From JAJYSO01 sp964586655 (lineage in GTDB: Bacteria > Bacteroidota > Bacteroidia > Flavobacteriales > Flavobacteriaceae): DNA of 64,000 bases. A model generated the notes under the pieces. That model ran no database searches and had not been told where the DNA came from. It worked only from the letters and a program-made list of their open reading frames with translations. The stretch is from positions 124,001-188,000 of the forward strand of contig CAZPGY010000003.1 of NCBI GenBank assembly GCA_964586655.1, read 5' to 3'. The translations under genes were made by a program, and so were the position numbers. The first letter of the stretch is position 1. The number at the start of each line of letters is the position of its first letter. Of this stretch, positions 7,669-15,866 are shown in pieces.

Positions 7669-9924
7669 TTACAGGCGTTTTAATTTCTCCAGCTTAGCCT
7701 CCCATATTTTCAGTTGTTGTTTGTGGCGTTCTATGTTTTTATAAGCCTCTTTCATCAAGGGATTATCTTTGTCGGCATTGCTGAAAAATTCAAGATTGGT
7801 TTCGAGTTGTCGCACCTCGTCCTTGGTGCTGTTTATCTTCTTGCGCAAAAATGCAGCTTCCTTATAAATCTTGTTCTCATCGTCTGCATTTTCTAAACGC
7901 TGCAGACGATTTTCATATTTCAGCATTTCGGTTTCCTTGCGGTTCATATCAAGCTGATCAAAGAGCTTATCCAAGGCTTTGTTGAATTGCTTTTCAATGT
8001 GTTTTTTGTTTTTGGGAACTGCACCTATAGTTTTCCAAGTTTCTATTTGGGCCTTAATCTTTGGCAGGTCTTCTTCTCGATTTCCTTTGAGTTCCATGGA
8101 TTTTACCGCCTCTAATAGTTTCTTCTTCTCCTCAAAAGCCTCTAAAGCTACTTTGTTTTTTTCGTCTTGTCGCTCGTGTAAACGGTCAAAATAATGATTA
8201 CAGGCTTTTTTGAAACGCTTCCATATTTTGTCACTCTTGCGACGTTCTACAAAACCGATTTTCTTCCAATCGGCCTGAATCTTTTTCATCAATGGGGTAA
8301 CGCTTTCAAAATCATCGCTGTTTTGATGGGTTTCTGCAACCTCAATCAGCTCCATTTTCTTGCGGAGGTTCTCTTTTTGATCTTTCTTACGCTGTTTGTA
8401 AAATTCGTTTTTCCGGTGATTAAATTCTCGAGAGGCTGTTTTGAAAGCTTGCCATATTTCCTTGTTGTGTTTTCGGGGTACTCTTCCTGCATTAAAAAAC
8501 TTGTCTCGCAAAGCTTTATGGGCTTTGATTTGTTTTTGTGCCTGATGATGAGATTTGATGGGCTTGTCTTGTAAGGCCTCTATGTCAGCAATAATTTGTC
8601 GTTTGGTCTCAAGGTGTTCTTCTCGTTTTTTGTCGCGCTCCTCATAATAAGCCCTGCGATTTTCGTGGATTTTCTTGGTGGCCGCACTAAATTTCTCCCA
8701 AATGGGTTCGCGGTATTGCTGAGCGACCGGTCCTACCTCTTCTTTCCACATGCGGTGTAGGTTCTGCAGCTCTCTAAAAGCTCGGTTGATATTGGTTTCC
8801 TCGATCAACTCTTCGGCACGGGCTATCATTTTGAGCTTTTGTTCCAGGTTGTGCTTGTAATCCATCTCCCTAAACTCGCGATCTAAGTGTAGGAATTCAT
8901 AAAAACGCTCTACGTGATAGTGATAAGTATTCCAAGTGTCTTTATAGTCTGCGCGAGGCACCGGACCTGCTTTGCGCCAGCGGTCTTGAAGCTGTCTGAA
9001 TTTACGGAAATTGGCGTTCATGTCGTTGCCCGCTCCGGTCATTGCTTTGAGTGCTTCAATAATCCCTAAGCGGCGTTCCAGGTTTTCTTGTAGGTTTTTA
9101 CGAACTTGCTTATAGTAGTCATCTCGGCTTTCTTTGTATTGAAAATAGAGTTTGTTAAATTTCTTTTCCGCAGGCGTGGAATAAGAAAAATCGATGATGT
9201 TGCCTCCGTCATTGAGGAATTTCTCTTTCTTTTCTTTGTGTTCTTCGCCAAATTTTAAGTCAAACTCCGCCTTGATTTCCCTAACATGCTGACGAATTTT
9301 TTTGACCGGATGATTTTTTAAAAGGCGCTCCAATTCTTCAGAAAGCGCATCGAGATTCATCTCGTCATAGGGTTTCATTGGAATTTCCTCGGTGGTGTCT
9401 TCGTTTTCCTCATCCTCGTCTTCTTCTTCCTCGTTTTGAGCGGAGGTTACCGCGTTGTCGGTTGCAGATTGTGATTCAGCGTTTTCTTGAGGTAGAGGTG
9501 CTGAAGATTCGGTCTCAGTTGAGGACTGCTGTGGAGCAGAAGAATTTTCTGCAGTCTTCTTGGGAGTAGCGGTCTCATTTGTGGATTGGGAGTCTTGCGT
9601 TCCTTTTATATTTTCGGCATCTTCCGGAGATTGATCTGCCGATTTAGGAGTTGATTCAAGGTCACCATCAGCTTCGACCGGCGTGTCGTTTTCTCCATTG
9701 TTAGCGAGGGCATCTTCCTGAGTTGTTTGGCTTTGAATTTTTGTTTTTGCGTCAGATTCCGACTTTTTGCCGGAAGTTTCTTCTTGGTTTGTATTGTGGG
9801 AAAGATCTTTTTCTGATTGTTCTGCTTTGTGCAATTGTTGCGCTCCTTGAGGGGCATTTTTGTTTTCTGATGAGGCCGGTGCTGCCTGAAAATCTTTGTT
9901 TTGTTTGTTTTTTTCTTCAGCCAT
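7669..9924 (-). CDS. DUF349 repeat protein with long acidic N-terminus
   Basis: The 751-residue protein starts at the ATG giving MAEEKNKQNK; an in-frame ATG 39 bp further upstream is less family-like. Residues 1 to about 185 are low-complexity, rich in Glu, Asp, Gln, Ser and Thr. Then come five tandem all-helical DUF349 units, each with a W-x(3)-G-x-V or similar motif followed by a W-x-x-F helix (for example DRWRKAGPVPRADYKDTW and ADWKKIGFVERR). The last 60 residues are a coiled coil. DUF349 proteins are common in Bacteroidota and have no settled function. No membrane segment or signal is present, so it should be cytoplasmic. Confidence 0.8.
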   Translation of the reverse strand: MAEEKNKQNKDFQAAPASSENKNAPQGAQQLHKAEQSEKDLSHNTNQEETSGKKSESDAKTKIQSQTTQEDALANNGENDTPVEADGDLESTPKSADQSPEDAENIKGTQDSQSTNETATPKKTAENSSAPQQSSTETESSAPLPQENAESQSATDNAVTSAQNEEEEDEDEENEDTTEEIPMKPYDEMNLDALSEELERLLKNHPVKKIRQHVREIKAEFDLKFGEEHKEKKEKFLNDGGNIIDFSYSTPAEKKFNKLYFQYKESRDDYYKQVRKNLQENLERRLGIIEALKAMTGAGNDMNANFRKFRQLQDRWRKAGPVPRADYKDTWNTYHYHVERFYEFLHLDREFREMDYKHNLEQKLKMIARAEELIEETNINRAFRELQNLHRMWKEEVGPVAQQYREPIWEKFSAATKKIHENRRAYYEERDKKREEHLETKRQIIADIEALQDKPIKSHHQAQKQIKAHKALRDKFFNAGRVPRKHNKEIWQAFKTASREFNHRKNEFYKQRKKDQKENLRKKMELIEVAETHQNSDDFESVTPLMKKIQADWKKIGFVERRKSDKIWKRFKKACNHYFDRLHERQDEKNKVALEAFEEKKKLLEAVKSMELKGNREEDLPKIKAQIETWKTIGAVPKNKKHIEKQFNKALDKLFDQLDMNRKETEMLKYENRLQRLENADDENKIYKEAAFLRKKINSTKDEVRQLETNLEFFSNADKDNPLMKEAYKNIERHKQQLKIWEAKLEKLKRL

Positions 9925-10083
9925 GGTGTTCGTTTTTCCGCGTCTTGAACTCAAAACTGTCACGACGGGTTGGGTTCGTTATTAATGATGTTGAAAGATA
10001 GGAAGTATACTGATACCTGCAAAAGAAAATCGAGAGATAATTTTAAGCCGATTTAATTAAAAATTAAGATACCCCCTGGTCAG

Positions 10084-10815
10084 TTATGCTTCTTGCCATA
10101 TTTCCCAACTGCGCTCGGCCTGATACTCCAGCATTTTTTGGCCATTAAAGATCTTGCAATTTTCCCGTTGTCCTTTGGCTAAAAACTGAGTCATTGGCGG
10201 ATTGTAAGTCAAGTCAAACAACAAATGCTTCGGCCCGAGATGGTGATAAGGAATTTGGGGCGACTCTTTAGTGTTTGGGAAAGTGCCTAAAGGCGTGCAA
10301 TTGATAATGAGGTGATGCGTGGTGATGATTTCTTCAGAAAGCTCTTTATAAGCCAATTGTCCTTTGGAAGGAGTTCGGGAAATCATTTTAAAAGCAATTC
10401 CTAAAGATCGCAAGGCATGAGCGACTGCCTTGGCCGCGCCGCCGGTGCCCAATATTAAGGCCTGGTCGTGTTGTTTTTCCAACAAGGGAAAAAGCGATTT
10501 CATAAATCCAAAACTGTCGGTGTTGTAGCCAATGCGTTTTTTCTTTTTTAGTACAATGGTGTTGACTGCTCCAATGGTTTTGGCCTGGGGATCGATCTCG
10601 TCTAAAAAAGCCATAATTTTTTCTTTGTAAGGCGCAGTAACATTAAGGCCTTTTAGATTTTTTTCTTGGGCAATCAGGGATTGAAAATCGGTGATTTCTT
10701 GGAGTTCAAAATTTTTATATGCGGCCTCAATATGCTCTCGTTCAAACTTTTCCGTAAAATATCTTTCTGAAAAAGAATGAGACACAGGGTTTCCAATGAG
10801 TCCGTATGTGGTCAT
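10084..10815 (-). CDS. aroE: Shikimate dehydrogenase
   Basis: The 243-residue enzyme reduces 3-dehydroshikimate to shikimate with NADPH in aromatic amino-acid synthesis. The start at MTTYGLIGNP puts the substrate motif NPVSHSFS at residues 8-15. Other signatures are LNVTAPYKE with the catalytic Lys, AVNTI, GYNTDSFGF with the catalytic Asp, and the nucleotide-binding LGTGGAAKAV. It is slightly shorter than the E. coli enzyme (272), as is usual in this phylum. Its own promoter is visible at 10843-10874. Confidence 0.92.
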   Translation of the reverse strand: MTTYGLIGNPVSHSFSERYFTEKFEREHIEAAYKNFELQEITDFQSLIAQEKNLKGLNVTAPYKEKIMAFLDEIDPQAKTIGAVNTIVLKKKKRIGYNTDSFGFMKSLFPLLEKQHDQALILGTGGAAKAVAHALRSLGIAFKMISRTPSKGQLAYKELSEEIITTHHLIINCTPLGTFPNTKESPQIPYHHLGPKHLLFDLTYNPPMTQFLAKGQRENCKIFNGQKMLEYQAERSWEIWQEA

Positions 10816-10842
10816 GTTTATCGCTTTAAATTCAAACTTCCT

Positions 10843-10874
10843 CAAAAATAAGAAAAATAGATGGCCAGCTCCAA
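10843..10874 (-). promoter_or_regulatory. Promoter of aroE
   Basis: Read on the minus strand, TTG (10874-10872) is followed after 21 bp by TATTTTTG (10850-10843). This matches the Bacteroidota TTG/TAnnTTTG consensus and ends about 28 bp before the chosen aroE start. Confidence 0.6.
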
Positions 10875-10922
10875 TAATTTTACAAATAATACAGAAGAAG
10901 ACCCAAATTCCACGGCAACTTT

Positions 10923-10930
10923 TATCTTTG
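10923..10930 (+). promoter_or_regulatory. Possible -7 box for the exonuclease operon
   Basis: TATCTTTG fits TAnnTTTG and lies 42 bp upstream of the exonuclease start codon. I do not see a good -33 element at the expected distance, so support is partial. Confidence 0.4.
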
Positions 10931-10972
10931 TGGAAAATAAAGCATTTTCTGATGCTTACAAATTCACATCAA

Positions 10973-11749
10973 ATGAAACTAAACCTTACAAAACCCATCT
11001 GTTTTTTCGATCTGGAAACCACCGGTGTTAATGTAGTGAAAGACCGCATCGTGGAAATTTCGATTCTAAAAATTTATCCGAATGGCAATAAAGAAAGCCA
11101 TACCTGGCGTGTCAATCCGGAATGCCCCATTCCTCAAGAAGCCTCTGAAATTCATGGTATCTATGATGAAGATGTTGCCGATGAACCTACGTTTAAAGAA
11201 CGATCAATCCAAATTTATGACCTGATTAAGGGATGTGATTTGGCGGGTTTCAACAGCAATAGGTTTGATATCCCCTTGTTGGCCGAAGCCTTGTTGCGCG
11301 CCGAAGTGGATTTTAGTTTTAAAAATGCTTCTTTTGTCGATGTGCAGACCATCTTTCATAAAAAAGAAAAACGAACCCTTGAAGCAGCTTATAAGTTCTA
11401 TTGCAATAAAAACTTAGAAGACGCGCATAGCGCCGAAGCTGATACCAATGCTACTTATGAGGTGTTGGAATCGCAATTGGAGCGTTATCCCGATTTGGAA
11501 AATGACATCAAATGGCTGGCCGATTTCAGTAAGCACAAAAAAAAGGCCGATTTTGCCGGATTTATCGTTTATGACAAAGAAGGACGAGAAACTTTTTCTT
11601 TTGGAAAACACAAAGGGAAGACTTTGGAAGAAATTCTCGACAAGGAACCCGGATATTTTGGATGGATGGAAAATGCACAATTCCCTTTATATACCAAAAA
11701 GGTGCTGACCGAAGTGAAATTGCGCAAACTCAATGAAAAGCTCAATTAG
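10973..11749 (+). CDS. DEDDh 3'-5' exonuclease (DnaQ/ExoX-like)
   Basis: The 258-residue protein has an exonuclease domain with motif I FDLETTG (Asp and Glu metal ligands), HGI, motif II GFNSNRFDIPLL and motif III HSAEADTNAT (His and Asp). After about residue 185 a short C-terminal module reads FGKHKGKTLEEIL and GYFGWM, as in exodeoxyribonuclease X-like proteins. It could proofread or trim DNA; the exact substrate cannot be told. The start at 10973 (MKLNLTKPICFF) places motif I near the N-terminus. The next gene starts directly after its stop codon. Confidence 0.82.
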   Translation: MKLNLTKPICFFDLETTGVNVVKDRIVEISILKIYPNGNKESHTWRVNPECPIPQEASEIHGIYDEDVADEPTFKERSIQIYDLIKGCDLAGFNSNRFDIPLLAEALLRAEVDFSFKNASFVDVQTIFHKKEKRTLEAAYKFYCNKNLEDAHSAEADTNATYEVLESQLERYPDLENDIKWLADFSKHKKKADFAGFIVYDKEGRETFSFGKHKGKTLEEILDKEPGYFGWMENAQFPLYTKKVLTEVKLRKLNEKLN

Positions 11750-12364
11750 ATGAAAATTTTTTGTGTTGGTCGCAATTATGCAGCCCATGTGGAAGAACTG
11801 CAAAATGAACGTCCGTCAGAACCGGTGATTTTTGCCAAACCTGAGACTGCTCGATTAAGAGCGCATGAAGATTTTTATATCCCCGAGTTTTCAACGGAAG
11901 TGCATTATGAGGTAGAGCTGTTGGTGAAAATTAAGAAAGTAGGGAAATACATCCAACCCAAATTTGCACATAAATACTATAATGAAATAGGACTGGGGAT
12001 TGACTTCACCGCACGAGACCTGCAGCGACAGCTCAAAGCTAAGGGACTTCCGTGGGAAAAAGCCAAAGGTTTTGACGGCTCAGCTGTGATGGGAACCACC
12101 TGGTTGGATACTTCAATGATAAAGGATTTGAATCAGCTTCATTTTTCGTTGTATAAAAATGGAGTACAAGTGCAAAGTGGAAACACCGCTTTGATGTTGT
12201 GGAAGATTGATGAACTCATTGCCGAAATCTCTAAGTATTTTACCTTAAAAATCGGAGATGTGATTTTTACCGGAACTCCATCAGGGGTGGGAGCGGTAGA
12301 GATAGGTGATATTTTGGAAGGATTTATTGAGGATGAATTGATTTTTAAGAAGAAGGTGAAATGA
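11750..12364 (+). CDS. Fumarylacetoacetate hydrolase (FAH) family protein
   Basis: This 204-residue single-domain protein resembles the FAHD1 branch (acylpyruvate hydrolase or oxaloacetate decarboxylase). Visible signatures are the start KIFCVGRNYAAHVEE, the metal-binding YEVELLVKI, GIDFTARDLQ, the KGFDGSAV loop and the closing FTGTPSGVGAV. The ATG follows the exonuclease stop without a gap, and its own stop overlaps the cinA start (ATGA), so translation is probably coupled. The actual substrate is not evident from context. Confidence 0.85.
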   Translation: MKIFCVGRNYAAHVEELQNERPSEPVIFAKPETARLRAHEDFYIPEFSTEVHYEVELLVKIKKVGKYIQPKFAHKYYNEIGLGIDFTARDLQRQLKAKGLPWEKAKGFDGSAVMGTTWLDTSMIKDLNQLHFSLYKNGVQVQSGNTALMLWKIDELIAEISKYFTLKIGDVIFTGTPSGVGAVEIGDILEGFIEDELIFKKKVK

Positions 12365-13599
12365 CAGCAGAACTGATTACCATAGGAGATGAAATTTTGA
12401 TCGGGCAAATCGTCAACTCCAACGCAGCTTTTGTCGGAAAGGAATTGACCAAAATAGGGGTTGAATTGACGCAAGTCAAAACCATCAGAGATCGAGCCTC
12501 AGAAATTTTGGCAGCCTTTGAATCGGCACAAGCACGCGCCGACATTGTATTGGTCACCGGAGGACTCGGCCCTACTAATGATGATGTAACTAAAAAATGC
12601 TTGCTTGATTTTTTTAAAGATGAGCTTGTGGTCGATAAAGAGAGTCTTGCCCATATTGAGCAGCTGTTTCATCAAATAGGGGAACCACTTTTACCGGCCA
12701 ATATCAGTCAAGCCCAAATTCCTTCTAAAGCTGAGGTCCTAAAAAATAGATATGGTACTGCTCCGGGGATGTGGTTTGCGGAAAAGGAAACCATATTTGT
12801 TGCTATGCCCGGTGTTCCTTATGAAATGAAAGCCATTTTGACAAAGGAAGTCATTCCTCGGCTCAAGTCTCAATTCTCACTTCCGGTAATTTTGCAGCAA
12901 ACCATACTTACCTATGGGGTGGGGGAGAGTCGTGTAGCCGACCGATTGAGTGACTGGGAGCGCGAGCTGCCTCAAAATATGAGTTTGGCTTATTTGCCCA
13001 GTCCCGGACGGGTGCGATTGAGGTTAACCCTCAAAGGAGAGAAGGAGTCGCTTTTACAAAGGCAAATGCAGGAACAACTTGAAAAGCTGCAGCCGCTTAT
13101 TGGGGATATTATCGGAGGTGTGGAAGGCGTTTATACTCCGGCAAAAGAAATAGTCCAAAAATTGACTGCTGCTCATCAAAGTTTGGCAACGGCTGAAAGC
13201 TGTACCGGCGGTCGAATAGCTTCAGCGTTTATCGAAATTCCGGGGGCATCGGCCTATTTTAAAGGAGGATTGGTGCCTTATGCGGCCGCCGTAAAAACGA
13301 ATGTTTTGGGGGTGCAACAAAATACAATCGACAAGCATTCTACGGTGAGTGCTCAGGTGGCTGTAGAGATGGCACGACAAGCCCAAAAAATATTTCAAAC
13401 CGATTTTGCCTTGGCGACAACGGGTAATGCCGGCCCCACAAAAGGCGATAGCGATGCCGATATAGGAACCGTGTTTATTGCCCTTGCCCGGAAAGAAAAA
13501 GTTGAGGTTCAAGAATTTAATTTCGGGAGCAATCGTGAAAAAATAACCGGGAAAGCCGTGAACAAAGCCTTGGAGATGCTGAAAAACAAATTGCGATAG
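12361..13599 (+). CDS. cinA: CinA family protein / nicotinamide-nucleotide amidase
   Basis: The 412-residue protein has two domains. The N-terminal MoCF-like domain (about 1-170) carries GDEILIGQIVNSN, GGLGPTNDDVT and MPGVPYEMK. The C-terminal CinA/PncC domain (about 255-412) carries TAESCTGG with the catalytic Ser, and TGNAGPTKGD. The family hydrolyses nicotinamide mononucleotide to recycle NAD and may also hydrolyse ADP-ribose. Its start overlaps the FAH-family stop by 4 bp. Confidence 0.9.
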   Translation: MTAELITIGDEILIGQIVNSNAAFVGKELTKIGVELTQVKTIRDRASEILAAFESAQARADIVLVTGGLGPTNDDVTKKCLLDFFKDELVVDKESLAHIEQLFHQIGEPLLPANISQAQIPSKAEVLKNRYGTAPGMWFAEKETIFVAMPGVPYEMKAILTKEVIPRLKSQFSLPVILQQTILTYGVGESRVADRLSDWERELPQNMSLAYLPSPGRVRLRLTLKGEKESLLQRQMQEQLEKLQPLIGDIIGGVEGVYTPAKEIVQKLTAAHQSLATAESCTGGRIASAFIEIPGASAYFKGGLVPYAAAVKTNVLGVQQNTIDKHSTVSAQVAVEMARQAQKIFQTDFALATTGNAGPTKGDSDADIGTVFIALARKEKVEVQEFNFGSNREKITGKAVNKALEMLKNKLR

Positions 13600-13747
13600 C
13601 TCGTCTTCTTCGTAAAGGGAAGGTAAAATGAGAATTAAATCGCTGTTGATGAAGAATGTAAAGCCTGAATGGGAAGTTGAATAAGAAATATTGGAACAGC
13701 CCATGAAAATATTTCTATAAAAATCCGTTCACTTTCAAAAAAATCAT

Positions 13748-13755
13748 TAGTTTTG
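13748..13755 (+). promoter_or_regulatory. Probable -7 box of the rpmB operon
   Basis: TAGTTTTG in the context ATTAGTTTTGC matches TAnnTTTG 34 bp upstream of rpmB. The same ATTAGTTTTGC string recurs before rpmJ at 49155-49166. A clear -33 TTG is not seen. Confidence 0.5.
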
Positions 13756-13789
13756 CCACCCGATTTATATACACGAAAAGAATTGAATC

Positions 13790-14029
13790 ATGGCGAAAGT
13801 TTGTGAACTTACCGGAAAGAAAGCGATGTCAGGTAATAATGTATCGCACGCAATGAACAAGACGCGACGCAAATTTAATGTAAATTTGGTCAAAAAACGC
13901 TTCTACCTTCCGGAAGAGGATCGTTGGATTACCTTAAGGGTATCGACTAAAGCGTTGAAAAATATCAACAAAAATGGCATTACAGCGGTAGTTAAAAAAG
14001 CCCGTGAAAAAGGCTACTTAAAGAAATAA
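13790..14029 (+). CDS. rpmB: Ribosomal protein bL28
   Basis: The 79-residue protein begins MAKVCELTGKKAMSGN and carries the RRKFNVNLVKKRF and WITLRVSTKAL segments typical of L28, a 50S subunit component near the E site. Only one Cys is present, so it is the zinc-free form. It is the first gene of rpmB-rpmG-DUF4295, an order common in Bacteroidota. Confidence 0.95.
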   Translation: MAKVCELTGKKAMSGNNVSHAMNKTRRKFNVNLVKKRFYLPEEDRWITLRVSTKALKNINKNGITAVVKKAREKGYLKK

Positions 14030-14052
14030 GAAACCGTTAAAATCATATTGAG

Positions 14053-14235
14053 ATGGCAAAGAAAGGCAATAGAAAACAAGTGATCTTAGAATGTACGGAG
14101 CAAAAGAAGACGGATGTTCCCGGAATCTCCCGATACATTACTACAAAAAATAAAAGAAATACGCCGGACCGATTGAAATTGAAAAAATACAATCCCTACC
14201 TGCGTAAAATGACTGTTCATAAAGAAATAAAATAA
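14053..14235 (+). CDS. rpmG: Ribosomal protein bL33
   Basis: This 60-residue 50S protein has the L33 core ISRYITTKNKRNTPDRLKLKKYNP. It has a single Cys (VILECTEQ) instead of the paired CxxC of zinc-binding L33, so it is a zinc-free paralogue type. It lies 23 bp after rpmB. Confidence 0.95.
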   Translation: MAKKGNRKQVILECTEQKKTDVPGISRYITTKNKRNTPDRLKLKKYNPYLRKMTVHKEIK

Positions 14236-14241
14236 TAGATT

Positions 14242-14391
14242 ATGGCTAAGAAAGCAATGTCGCGTGTTCAAACCGGTTCAAAACGGTTAACCAAAGCCGT
14301 CAAGATGGTCAAATCATCAAAGTCGGGCGCTTATGTATTTAAAGAAAAGATCTTGCATCCTGATGATGTAAACGATTATTTGAAAAATTAA
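14242..14391 (+). CDS. DUF4295 family small basic protein
   Basis: This 49-residue ORF begins MAKKAMSRVQTGSKRLTKAV and ends DDVNDYLKN. It is Lys/Arg-rich and starts 6 bp after rpmG. The position directly after rpmB-rpmG and the sequence match DUF4295, a small protein conserved in Bacteroidota and always near ribosomal genes. A ribosome-associated role is likely but unproven. The operon's terminator follows at 14423. Confidence 0.85.
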   Translation: MAKKAMSRVQTGSKRLTKAVKMVKSSKSGAYVFKEKILHPDDVNDYLKN

Positions 14392-14422
14392 TAATCGACA
14401 TTATATTTTAGCTTTGCAGCTG

Positions 14423-14458
14423 AGCCGTTTCATCTTTTGAGATTCGAAACGGCTTTTT
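14423..14458 (+). terminator. Terminator of rpmB-rpmG-DUF4295
   Basis: AGCCGTTTC (14423-14431) pairs with GAAACGGCT (14446-14454). The inner ATCT/AGAT can extend the fold, and five T follow. Confidence 0.85.
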
Positions 14459-14586
14459 GTTTGTATATTTCCTCTGTGAAAACTTGTAATTAGTGTCAAG
14501 AGAACATACAAATTGCAAGTTCTCATTGAGAAAGTTCAAGATTTTTTTCATTGTGTTTTGTAAAATTTCAATGGAAAAATTTTATG

Positions 14587-14594
14587 TACTTTTG
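14587..14594 (+). promoter_or_regulatory. Possible -7 box of ftsY
   Basis: TACTTTTG fits TAnnTTTG and lies in the 350-bp gap after the rpmB operon terminator, so ftsY needs its own promoter. The nearest TTTG (14557-14560) is about 26 bp away, longer than usual. The start codon of ftsY is 147 bp downstream, giving a long leader. Confidence 0.4.
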
Positions 14595-14614
14595 TCAAAA
14601 GTGTGTGTGGACTC

Positions 14615-14647
14615 ATACCAATTTTATTTAGTATGTATAATTGGTAT
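14615..14647. repeat. Inverted repeat in the ftsY leader
   Basis: ATACCAATT (14615-14623) and AATTGGTAT (14639-14647) form a 9-bp perfect inverted repeat with 15 bp between, just downstream of the candidate ftsY -7 box. It could be an operator or a leader hairpin. The first arm recurs singly near 57363. Confidence 0.45.
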
Positions 14648-14741
14648 CAATTCTCGGTTAAACGAAGAGTGAAGGGAGGGTTTGCTATAATCTCCCTATT
14701 TTTAGGGGCTAAAATGTTTATCCTTAAAATTATAAAAGGCT

Positions 14742-15695
14742 ATGGGTTTATTTAAAAAGATATTTTCAAAAGAGAAAAAAGAAACACTGGATAAAGGCTT
14801 GGAGAAATCCAATAAAAGTTTCTTTGGCAAGCTTGGAAAGGCTGTAGCCGGAAAGTCTAAGGTTGACGAGGAGGTGCTCGACGATTTGGAAGAAGTGTTG
14901 GTCACCAGTGATGTAGGAGTGAAGACTACCATTAAGATTATCGATCGTATTGAAGCCCGTGTGGCTCGCGATAAATACTTGGGAACGGCAGAACTCGACA
15001 AAATCTTGCGCGAGGAAATTGCCGGTTTACTCAGTGAGTCCGGTTCAGGCGATCAATCCATGTTTGCTTTGCCCGATAAAAAACCTTATGTCATTATGGT
15101 CGTTGGGGTCAATGGGGTGGGTAAAACCACAACCATAGGAAAGCTGGCTCATCAGTTTAAAGGGCAAGGCAAAGAAGTGGTTTTGGGAGCAGCTGACACC
15201 TTTAGGGCGGCAGCTATTGAACAACTCGAAATTTGGTCTGAACGGGTAGGCACGCCCATTGTCAAGCAAAAAATGGGTAGCGATCCGGCTTCCGTGGCTT
15301 TTGACACCTTGCAAAGTGCCGTAAAACGCAATGCCGATGTAGTACTGATCGATACTGCAGGTCGATTGCACAACAAGGTGAATTTGATGAACGAATTGAC
15401 CAAAGTCAAGCGCGTGATGCAAAAGCTTATTCCCGATGCCCCACATGAGGTGCTGTTGGTTCTTGATGGCTCTACCGGACAGAATGCTTTTGAACAGGCC
15501 AAGCAGTTTACCAAAGCTACAAAAGTGAGCTCTTTGGCGGTGACCAAGTTGGATGGAACGGCCAAGGGCGGTGTTGTTATTGGAATCAGCGATCAGTTTC
15601 AAATCCCGGTTAAGTATATAGGGGTGGGCGAAGGAATCGAAGATTTGCAAATTTTCAATAAGATGGAATTTGTAGATTCTTTCTTTAAACAATAG
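14742..15695 (+). CDS. ftsY: Signal recognition particle receptor FtsY
   Basis: The 317-residue SRP receptor GTPase docks ribosome-SRP complexes at the membrane for SecYEG. It has the helical N domain (about 20-100) and the G domain with P-loop GVNGVGKTTT (about 122-131), the DTFRAAA insertion box, DTAGR, TKLDGTAKGG and the closing GVGEGIEDL. The long acidic A domain of the E. coli protein is missing, as is usual in this phylum. It is a single-gene unit. Confidence 0.95.
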   Translation: MGLFKKIFSKEKKETLDKGLEKSNKSFFGKLGKAVAGKSKVDEEVLDDLEEVLVTSDVGVKTTIKIIDRIEARVARDKYLGTAELDKILREEIAGLLSESGSGDQSMFALPDKKPYVIMVVGVNGVGKTTTIGKLAHQFKGQGKEVVLGAADTFRAAAIEQLEIWSERVGTPIVKQKMGSDPASVAFDTLQSAVKRNADVVLIDTAGRLHNKVNLMNELTKVKRVMQKLIPDAPHEVLLVLDGSTGQNAFEQAKQFTKATKVSSLAVTKLDGTAKGGVVIGISDQFQIPVKYIGVGEGIEDLQIFNKMEFVDSFFKQ

Positions 15696-15802
15696 ACCTG
15701 TCCTTTGCAGGGCGCGGTTTGCGCAATACATCCTCCTTCGCTTTTTTGGGAGGCTCAGGTTGACGAAGTAGGCCAATGCACGCTAAAATATCCTTAAAAT
15801 AG

Positions 15803-15833
15803 TTGTGGGATGTGTGGATAAGTCGTATATTTG
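15803..15833 (+). promoter_or_regulatory. Promoter of the T9SS cargo gene
   Basis: TTG (15803-15805), 20 bp, then TATATTTG (15826-15833) is a good match to the Bacteroidota promoter consensus. It ends 33 bp upstream of the start codon at 15867. Confidence 0.7.
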
Positions 15834-15866
15834 GACGAACTATTTGTATAACTTTAAAGATAAACT

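Noticed and set aside
8194..8574. 126-residue hydrophobic plus-strand ORF
   Set aside because: Antisense shadow of the Lys/Glu-rich DUF349 gene; such codons read as Phe/Leu on the other strand.
13628..13684. 18-codon ORF between cinA and rpmB
   Set aside because: Too short, no conservation signal, no ribosome-binding or promoter context of its own.
14409..14416. TAGCTTTG, a perfect -7 consensus
   Set aside because: It lies immediately before the rpmB operon terminator hairpin; any transcript would end at once, so it is probably chance.
15045..15776. 243-residue minus-strand ORF over ftsY
   Set aside because: ftsY on the plus strand is unambiguous with all GTPase motifs; the opposite frame has no recognisable domain.
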